Assembly (NCBI GenBank): GCA_007123695.1
Contig: SLGN01000690.1
Coordinates: 1-15,078 of the forward strand
Direction: 5' to 3'
Length of the DNA: 15,078 bases
Source: Verrucomicrobiales bacterium
GTDB lineage: Bacteria; Verrucomicrobiota; Verrucomicrobiia; Verrucomicrobiales; DEV007
Numbering within the stretch: the stretch's first letter is position 1; the number at the start of each line of letters is the position of its first letter. Positions 6,814 to 13,084 of this stretch are shown here, in pieces. The translations under genes and the position numbers were made by a program. Under the pieces are notes generated by a model, which searched no databases, had not been told where the DNA came from, and worked only from the letters and a program-made list of their open reading frames with translations.

Positions 6814-9627
6814 CTAGTTCATCGCGACGATGAGGCGGACCGAGTCCACCCGGAGCGGCGTCTCGGCGAGATGGCGCCGCAGCTCCTCGCGGTCGGCCTC
6901 CATGATGGCGATTTCCTCGTCGCGCACCGGGTGGCCCATCTCGCGGAGTTGGAGAAGGCGCTCGATCTCGCCGCCGACGGCTTCCTCCATCCGCTCGATG
7001 GCGGCTTCGCGGATCTGCGCGGCGACGGTCTCGGATTCCTTCTGCGCCACTTCGAGCAGAGGGGGCACGGTGGCGCGGAGGGCGCGCGCCTTTTCCCGAA
7101 GGAAAAGCGAAGGGCCGGGGCGGCCGTCGCGGCGGATCCGCTCGAGGTCGAAGTCGTCGGTGCGGTTGCGCCCCTTCTGGTCGACGATGGTGCGGACCGG
7201 CTTGGAGGGCAGGAAGCGCTCGGCGTGGAGACGCTCGGGGGCGATGCACTCGAGCACGCACACGGTCTCGACCATCAGAAGCTGTTCGCCGGCGTTCTCC
7301 AGCCGGAAGAAGGCGGCGTTGCCGTGATCGGTGGCGACGAGGCTCTCCAGCGCGCCGGTGACGAGGTGGTGGTCCTGCGTCAGGAAGACGAGGTCCTCGC
7401 GGGCGAGGGCGAGGTCGCGGTCGAAGGTCACCGAGAGCCCGTCCTCGGGCAGGCCGGGGAAGGTCTCGGCGGAGAAGAGGTGTTCCGGCAGCAGGACGTA
7501 GCTGCGGTCGCCGAGGTCGTCGACGGTGACCCCGAAGTGGTCGAAGACCTTCAGCATGAGCTCCTCGAGGCGGGTGTCCTCGTCGATGTCCTCGATCTGG
7601 GAGACGAGGGCCTGGCCTTGGTCCCGGTCGAAGGAGCTCATCTCGAGGAGATGGTCGCGGCCTTGTTCGAGTTCCGCGTCGAGGGCCTTCTTGAAGCTGC
7701 GGGTGCGGTCGAGGAAGGCGACGAGTTCGCTCTCGCGCTCGACCGGGTCGGCTGCGGCGAGGCGCAGCAGCTCTTCGCGGAACTCGCGGTGGATCGCTCC
7801 GGCCCCGTGCAGGGTCTGCTCGAAAGCGCCGAGGCCGCGGTGGTACCAGAGCGCCATCAGCTCCTCGGCGCTGCCCTCGACGAAGGGAACGTGGATGTGG
7901 ACGTCGCCGGTCTGCCCGATGCGGTCGAGGCGGCCGATGCGCTGCTCCAGCAGTCCGGGATCGTCGGGCAGGTCGAAGAGCACGAGATGGTGGGCGAATT
8001 GGAAGTTGCGTCCCTCGGATCCGATTTCGGAGCAGACGAGGAGCCTCGCCCCCGCCTCCTCGTCGGCGAACCAGGCCGCGTTCTTGTCCCGCTGCAGCAG
8101 GGTGAGGCCCTCGTGGAAGACGGCGGCGCTCGCCGCGATGCGCACGCGCAGGGCCTCCTCGATCGCCTCGACGGTCTCGCGGGCGTGGGTGATGAGGAGG
8201 AATTTCTCCTCGGGATGCTTGCGGAGGAGGTCGGCGAGCCAGTCGAGCTTGGCGGCGAAGCTTTCCTCTTCGGAACAGGCGAGGGGAGAAAGGTGGGCGA
8301 TGCGCTGGGGGAAGGTGTCGAGGACGAGGCGCCGGTTGCGGAAGAGGACGCGGCCGGGGCCGTGCAGGTCGATCAGGGCGCGGCGCGCGGCGGCGCGGCG
8401 GGCCGGGGTGGGATCTTCCTTGAGGCGAGCGGAGCTCTCCTCGCCGAGGAGCTGGGCGATGGCCTTGAGGTCCTTGACCCGCAGCTTGGCGCTGCCGTTG
8501 AGCCGGTCGGCGAGATCGGAAATGGCGCGGTATTTTTCCGATTCGCGGACGAACTCGTCGAGATCGGAGAAGCGGGCCGGATCGAGCAGCCGGAGGCGGG
8601 CGAAGTGGCCCTCGCGCCCGAGCTGCTCGGGGGTGGCGGTCAGCAGGAGGAGGCCCGTCGATTCCTTCGCGATCGCCTCGACCGCGTCGTAGGCGGGACT
8701 CGAGGACTCCAGGCTCCATTCGAGGTGGTGGGCCTCGTCGACCACCAGCAGATCCCACTCCCCGGCGGCGGCCTGGGCGGCGCGGACGGGGTTCGTCGCG
8801 ATCCACGAGGTCGCGCAGAGGACGAGCTGGTCGTCGAAGAAAGGATTGGCCGGTCCCTCGCCGGGGGCGTCCGCGGCCTTGGCCCCCTCTTCGATGGACC
8901 GCGCCCGCTCCTCGTCGTGGATCGCGAAGGACAGGGAGAAGCGACGGTAGAGCTCGACGAACCACTGGTTGACGAGCGCGTCGGGCACGAGAATGAGGAC
9001 GCGCGAGGCGCGCCCGCAGAGGTGGAGGCGGTGGAGGACGAGGCAGGCCTCGATCGTCTTGCCGAGGCCGACCTCGTCGGCGAGGAGGACGCGCGGCGCG
9101 GCGCGGTTCGCCACCTCTTCGGCGATGAAGAGCTGGTGCGGGATCAGGGAAATGCGCCCGCCGACGAGCCCGCGCACCTCGCTGGCGCGCGCCTCGTGCT
9201 GGGCGCGGATGGCCCACTGGCGCAGCGCCCAGAGCCTGGGGTCGTCGCTCACGCCCGAGAGGAGGCGCTGCTCGGGCCGCTGCGTGTTCATCGTGTCGCT
9301 GAGCTGGCTCTCGGGCAGCTCGTTGCCCTCGCCATCGACGTAGATGAGCCGCTTCTCGACCTCGCGCACCTCGGCGACGACGAAGGCGTTGCCGGCCTGG
9401 TCGCGCACCGTGTCGCCCGCCTCGAAGGCGACCCGCCGCAGGGGCGCGTTGCGGGCGGCGTAGGTGAGGGTTTCGCCGACGGCGGGATAGAAGACCTGCA
9501 CGTGGGTGAGGTTGGCCGACACGATCAGGGCCAGCCCGTATTCCGCCTGGGTCTCGCTGACCCAGCGCTGACCCGGCGCGAATTGCGTGGGGTCTGCGGT
9601 ATCGGTCTGGTATCGAGTGGCTTTCAT
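6814..9627 (-). CDS. rapA: RNA polymerase-associated SWI2/SNF2 ATPase RapA
   Basis: RapA (HepA) is a DNA-translocating ATPase that binds RNA polymerase and helps recycle it from post-termination complexes. The 937 residues align with E. coli RapA almost end to end from memory: the N-terminal Tudor-like region (FAPGQRWVSETQAEYGL), lobe 1 with LIPHQ, Walker A DEVGLGKT (184-191), DEAH (297-300) and TATPEQ (330-335), lobe 2 with FHEG, SEIGSEGRNFQFA (533-545) and the arginine-finger motif QRIGRLDRIGQ (562-572), and the C-terminal domain with FPGLPEDGLSVTFDRDLALARED. All ATPase motifs are intact. Two differences stand out. There are about 15 extra residues before the FAPGQRW start, and lobe 2 begins about 40 residues sooner after HLSPLA than I recall for E. 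coli. The ATG at 9627 has no Shine-Dalgarno. It is probably the first gene of a rapA-PBP-HTTM transcript. RapA is best known from Gammaproteobacteria. Confidence 0.95.
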   Translation of the reverse strand: MKATRYQTDTADPTQFAPGQRWVSETQAEYGLALIVSANLTHVQVFYPAVGETLTYAARNAPLRRVAFEAGDTVRDQAGNAFVVAEVREVEKRLIYVDGEGNELPESQLSDTMNTQRPEQRLLSGVSDDPRLWALRQWAIRAQHEARASEVRGLVGGRISLIPHQLFIAEEVANRAAPRVLLADEVGLGKTIEACLVLHRLHLCGRASRVLILVPDALVNQWFVELYRRFSLSFAIHDEERARSIEEGAKAADAPGEGPANPFFDDQLVLCATSWIATNPVRAAQAAAGEWDLLVVDEAHHLEWSLESSSPAYDAVEAIAKESTGLLLLTATPEQLGREGHFARLRLLDPARFSDLDEFVRESEKYRAISDLADRLNGSAKLRVKDLKAIAQLLGEESSARLKEDPTPARRAAARRALIDLHGPGRVLFRNRRLVLDTFPQRIAHLSPLACSEEESFAAKLDWLADLLRKHPEEKFLLITHARETVEAIEEALRVRIAASAAVFHEGLTLLQRDKNAAWFADEEAGARLLVCSEIGSEGRNFQFAHHLVLFDLPDDPGLLEQRIGRLDRIGQTGDVHIHVPFVEGSAEELMALWYHRGLGAFEQTLHGAGAIHREFREELLRLAAADPVERESELVAFLDRTRSFKKALDAELEQGRDHLLEMSSFDRDQGQALVSQIEDIDEDTRLEELMLKVFDHFGVTVDDLGDRSYVLLPEHLFSAETFPGLPEDGLSVTFDRDLALAREDLVFLTQDHHLVTGALESLVATDHGNAAFFRLENAGEQLLMVETVCVLECIAPERLHAERFLPSKPVRTIVDQKGRNRTDDFDLERIRRDGRPGPSLFLREKARALRATVPPLLEVAQKESETVAAQIREAAIERMEEAVGGEIERLLQLREMGHPVRDEEIAIMEADREELRRHLAETPLRVDSVRLIVAMN

Positions 9628-9858
9628 GCGTGGAATCCGGAGGCCGGGGAGCGAGAAGGGTAGCGCGTTTCGTCCGATTCGCCAGCCTCGTGAGGCGGAA
9701 AAATTGGCGGGCGGGTTCGGTGGGGGCGCGCTGCGCCCGGTGGCACTCGGTAAAGGAGGTCCTTCTCCCGATCAGGCCGTCGACTGAAGTATCCTGACGA
9801 TCGCGCGCTTTGCTTTTTTTCCAAGCGCAGCGCCGACAGTGCTCTGTGTGCTCCACGC
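9628..9858. other. Largest intergenic gap, between the hydrolase gene and rapA
   Basis: This 231-bp stretch separates two groups of - strand genes and is the natural place for a terminator and a promoter. It contains a 6-bp inverted repeat, GCGCTT (9805-9810) and AAGCGC (9823-9828), with a run of seven T in the loop on the + strand. That is not a canonical terminator, because no T-run follows the stem in the direction of transcription. It also contains AAAGGAGGT at 9752-9760 on the + strand. No convincing small ORF, tRNA or other RNA is seen. Confidence 0.6.
9657..9684 (-). promoter_or_regulatory. Weak candidate promoter for rapA
   Basis: Read on the - strand, TGGCGA (9679-9684) is followed after 16 bp by TACCCT (9657-9662), ending 29 bp before the rapA ATG. 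The match to TTGACA/TATAAT is modest, but position and spacing suit a housekeeping promoter with a short leader for rapA and the two genes behind it. Confidence 0.25.
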
Positions 9859-11478
9859 CTAGTCGGCGGCGCCCTCCGGGCCGCCCCCTCGGGGCGGGTG
9901 GGAGCGGCATTGGACGAAGGCGGCGACGCGCTCCTCAAGCCAGGGGTAGAAGGGATTCCAGCGGAGCCGGAGCTGCTCGGATTCCGGAATGCGCAGGACG
10001 CCGCGCTCGCCGCGCAGGACCACGTTGCCGATCTGGTAGGTGGCGCCTTCGCGGTCGGGGCTGGGGGCGTTGCCGTAGATGGGATCCTCGGGCGAAAAGG
10101 GGAGCGCCACGTGCGAGAGGGAGTGGACCCCCGGGGGCCAGGCCAGACCCGTGCCGCGGGTCTCGGCGCCGCCTTCCTCGGCAGGGTGGCGGCGCGCTTC
10201 GACATCGAGGCTGAGGGGGTCGCGGTTGGCCAGCACGGTTAGGGTCACGGGCATGCGGAGGGAGTGCAGCAGGCCGGCCAGCTCCGTCGCCGGATCCTTT
10301 GCGATGAAGCTCTCGATCAGGCCCATGCGGTTGATGTCGAAAAGGACCAGCTCGTGCCCGCCGCGCGGCAGGCGGGCGAAGAGCTCCTGGATCAGCGCGG
10401 GCGTGGAGACGGTGTCGTCGACGGCGGACTGGAAGGCGAGGATCGGCGGCAGGTCCGCGAGCTTTCCGGCGGCGCCGAGACGGTCGAGGCGCCGGGCCAT
10501 TGCGACGGCGAGCCGGTAGACCTGATGGCCCGCGTTGATGGGGAAGGACTGGTATTTGTAGGGGTCGAACTCGGGCAGGATTCGGACCCAGGCGAGTCTT
10601 TCGAAGCCGAAGAAGCGTCCGAGCCGCCCCAGCCACACGGCGAGCCGCGCCAGCGGAGTGACGCCGATGGAGGGGGAGACGAGGGCGATGCCCGAGATTC
10701 GGGGCAGGGCGGCGTCCTCGAGAGTGTCGAGGGCGAGATCGACGGCGAGGGCGCCACCGGCGGAGTAGCCGACGAGGAAGAGCGGGCGTCCCTCGACGGA
10801 CTTTCCAAGATGCCCGAGGGCGAGCCGGGCTGCCGCAGTGAGATCGTTCCGGTGGAGTTCGAGCAGAGCTGCCGGGACCGTGCCGTGTCCCGGCAGGCGC
10901 AGGCCGAGGACGCGGGCGCCGTCGCGGCGGAGGCGCTCTCCCAGCGCCCGCAGGCTGTAGGGCGAGTCGGACATGCCGTGGAGCAGGAGCACTCCGCACC
11001 GGGCTTCGCCGTCGCCGGGGGCGAGTTCGAAGCTGCGGTTCCAGTTCGTAGGGTAGCCGGCCGGATCGGCGGGACTGCCCGTCCGGAAACGGCAGATCGC
11101 GTCGGCCCGGTCGGGGCTGGGGGGGCTCGCCAAGAGTTCCTCGAGCTCGCGGAAGACCTGCTCTTCGCGGGCGAGGTAGTCAACGAAGGAGCCGTCTCCA
11201 CAGCCGGCCCGGTATTCCGATTCGATGGCGAGAGTGTGCCACGGGGCCAGCTCTCCTTTTCGCCGCGAAGCGGCGCCTGCGGCGAGGAGCAGCACGATGC
11301 CGCCGCCCGCCGCCAGCAGCATCAGGGACGTCCCGGGACTGCGCAGCAGCGCGAGCAGGACGATGCAGGCGAGGACCGTTCCGCAGACCCGATGGAAGAA
11401 GCGCGTTTGGTAGGCGCGGCGGGCCACCTCCGTACGGGACCCGCGGAACAGGGGGCCGAAGGGGCCGTTCGCTTCCAT
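9859..11478 (-). CDS. Membrane-anchored alpha/beta hydrolase (lipase/esterase-like, S33 type)
   Basis: A 539-residue serine hydrolase. Two hydrophobic helices (about 31-45 and 50-70) form a hairpin near the N-terminus. Basic residues lie on both outer sides (RRAYQTRFFHR before, SRRKGE after), so the positive-inside rule places the catalytic domain in the cytoplasm at the membrane. The fold has the oxyanion motif LLLHGMSDSPYS (164-175), LPGHGT (195-200), the nucleophile elbow GYSAGG with S239, a probable acid at D355 in SAVDDTVS and a His in VHSLSHVALPF (H452 or H456). This is the monoacylglycerol lipase/lysophospholipase pattern, but the true substrate is unknown. The ATG at 11478 lies 39 bp after the stop of the copper-oxidase gene, so the two are probably co-transcribed. 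The leader has no Shine-Dalgarno. An acyl esterase or a lipid-remodelling enzyme fits equally well. Confidence 0.85.
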   Translation of the reverse strand: MEANGPFGPLFRGSRTEVARRAYQTRFFHRVCGTVLACIVLLALLRSPGTSLMLLAAGGGIVLLLAAGAASRRKGELAPWHTLAIESEYRAGCGDGSFVDYLAREEQVFRELEELLASPPSPDRADAICRFRTGSPADPAGYPTNWNRSFELAPGDGEARCGVLLLHGMSDSPYSLRALGERLRRDGARVLGLRLPGHGTVPAALLELHRNDLTAAARLALGHLGKSVEGRPLFLVGYSAGGALAVDLALDTLEDAALPRISGIALVSPSIGVTPLARLAVWLGRLGRFFGFERLAWVRILPEFDPYKYQSFPINAGHQVYRLAVAMARRLDRLGAAGKLADLPPILAFQSAVDDTVSTPALIQELFARLPRGGHELVLFDINRMGLIESFIAKDPATELAGLLHSLRMPVTLTVLANRDPLSLDVEARRHPAEEGGAETRGTGLAWPPGVHSLSHVALPFSPEDPIYGNAPSPDREGATYQIGNVVLRGERGVLRIPESEQLRLRWNPFYPWLEERVAAFVQCRSHPPRGGGPEGAAD

Positions 11479-11517
11479 CTCGCAAGGGGGACCGCCCGGC
11501 TCCGGCGCGGGTCGCGG

Positions 11518-13008
11518 TTACGGCAGGGGCCCCTGCAGCACCGCTCTCGCGGCGGCCCGCTCGGTCGCGTCGAGGTAGCCGTCGCCGTCGGTGTCGAATC
11601 GGGCCAGAGCACGCTCGCGCAGCTCGCCGAAGACGGCCAGCTTGTCGGGACCGAGGACGTGGCTCCCCGCTCGCCACACGAGGTGGTCGCGGTAGGCGGA
11701 GCGGAGATCCTTCATCGCCGTTTCCGCCTTCTTTCGGGGTCCTTCCGTGTAAACAAAGAGGTCGATGCTGCCCATTTCGTCGAAGGACTGGAGGCCCCAG
11801 CGCACGCGCACCGGCGGTACGATGGGATTTTGTGCCGAAGCGGCGGAGTTGTCCCAGGCGACACGCGACTCCAGCCGCGTTCCCGCGGGGAGATGCACCG
11901 GCTCGGCGAAGCGGTATTCCTCCTGCCATTTCATGTCCCACTCGGGGATGTTGAGGAGAACGATCTCATCGCCCTCGGGCAGGGCGGCGGTCAGTCGCAG
12001 GGCCTTGCCGCGGTAGTGGGCATGCGGCTGCAGGCCGAAGGCGGTGACCGCCACCGGCAGCTCGAAGCTGTCGCGGACTTCGGCGTGGTCCTCGCCGGGC
12101 GCGAGGTCGATCCCGGCGAAGGCCCCGAAGGCGGGCGGAAGCTGGATCGAGGTGAAGGGCCGCTGCGGCGGTTCGTCGCCGAAGTAGAGGGCGATGCGGG
12201 AGCGCTCGCTCTCGGGCTTGCCGCTGAGGTGGAAGTGGGTCTGGATGACGATCTCGCAACCGGGTTCGAGGCGGTGGGCGAGGCCCTCGGGCAGCGGGCG
12301 CGGCGTCGCTCCCGGCACCCAGCCGGCGATCTGGCGGCCGGTGCCTTCGCCGATGGGCATCTCGGTGAAGCCCGGCACCGGGTCGGCTTCGTCCATGCGC
12401 CGCGCCCGTCCGGTCGAGTCGACGTAGATCAGGGCGTGGTGGACGACCGAGGGCGCCCCGGGCCGGAACTCGATCGCCCTGAGGTATTTCTCCTCGGTCA
12501 GGCCGGTGCGGATGACGAAATGCCGGTAGATGTCGGGGCCGTCGGCGGGCAGGTCGTAGGCTTCCTCCATCTCGATGACGAGGTCGGGTTCGCCGAGATG
12601 CCATTCGTCGGGAAAGACTCGCGGCTCGGGGGCCTCGGAGGGGTCCCCCTCGGGCCGCCCCGCCTCGACCCAGGCGGCGACGAGGGCCATCTCGGCATCG
12701 GTGAGGCGGCGGTCGTCGAGCAGCGGGATGTCTCCGCCCACGGCGTGCCACGGCGGCATCTGGCGCCTTTCGACGAGTTCGACGATGGTGCGGGCGCGGC
12801 GTCGCGCCCCGTTGTAATCGACGAGGGAAAAGGGCGCGCCGCCGCCCGCGCGGTGGCAGGAGACGCATTTTTCCTGGAAAAGCGGGGCGATGTCGCGCGA
12901 CCAGGTGGGTGCGTCTTCGGCGGCGGGCGCGTCGCCCGGCAGCAGCGCGGCCAAGGTCGGCAGGAGGAGGGACAGAACGAGGGGCGAGGGGGCGGCGGGT
13001 CTCTTCAT
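11518..13008 (-). CDS. Exported cytochrome c/PHM-like copper monooxygenase/EF-hand fusion
   Basis: A 496-residue exported protein with three parts. A signal peptide (residues 1 to about 30) ends in APAA. A small cytochrome c domain follows, with heme motif CVSCH (48-52) and probable axial Met M84 in RRQMPPWH. The large middle part resembles peptidylglycine alpha-hydroxylating monooxygenase, a copper type II enzyme. Its expected ligands are all present: H190 and H191 (HHALIY) with H258 (IQTHFH) for the electron-transfer copper, and H329 and H331 (QPHAHYRGK) with M412 (SFDEMG) for the catalytic copper. The last part holds one EF-hand loop, DTDGDGYLDATE (472-483). The heme may feed electrons to the copper in place of ascorbate; this is inference. 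The substrate is unknown. The frame extends to 13116, but the ATG at 13008 directly begins a good signal peptide and clears the upstream gene by 76 bp. The leader is C-rich with no Shine-Dalgarno. Confidence 0.9.
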   Translation of the reverse strand: MKRPAAPSPLVLSLLLPTLAALLPGDAPAAEDAPTWSRDIAPLFQEKCVSCHRAGGGAPFSLVDYNGARRRARTIVELVERRQMPPWHAVGGDIPLLDDRRLTDAEMALVAAWVEAGRPEGDPSEAPEPRVFPDEWHLGEPDLVIEMEEAYDLPADGPDIYRHFVIRTGLTEEKYLRAIEFRPGAPSVVHHALIYVDSTGRARRMDEADPVPGFTEMPIGEGTGRQIAGWVPGATPRPLPEGLAHRLEPGCEIVIQTHFHLSGKPESERSRIALYFGDEPPQRPFTSIQLPPAFGAFAGIDLAPGEDHAEVRDSFELPVAVTAFGLQPHAHYRGKALRLTAALPEGDEIVLLNIPEWDMKWQEEYRFAEPVHLPAGTRLESRVAWDNSAASAQNPIVPPVRVRWGLQSFDEMGSIDLFVYTEGPRKKAETAMKDLRSAYRDHLVWRAGSHVLGPDKLAVFGELRERALARFDTDGDGYLDATERAAARAVLQGPLP

Positions 13009-13084
13009 GGCGGCGAGGGGGGCGGAACGAGGAACGGATGGATCGGTGCTGGGATGGGAAGCGATGGAGATCGACAGGGCCGAA

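Noticed and set aside
4623..6833. A 736-codon open frame on the + strand opposite the PBP gene
   Set aside because: The opposite strand carries every PBP active-site motif. The product of this frame is a compositional mirror without any known pattern.
6616..9663. A 1015-codon open frame on the + strand opposite rapA
   Set aside because: It is antisense to a clear RapA gene. Its product is repetitive in G, A, E, V and D with no recognisable domain. Long empty frames of this kind are expected opposite high-GC genes with G/C-rich third positions.
9805..9828. Intrinsic terminator after the hydrolase gene
   Set aside because: The stem is only 6 bp, the T-run is inside the loop on the + strand, and no T-run follows the stem on the - strand.
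6764..9910. A 1048-codon - strand frame overlapping rapA in another register
   Set aside because: The product is dominated by Arg and Pro and spans the intergenic gap, whereas rapA fits the same DNA with full-length homology.
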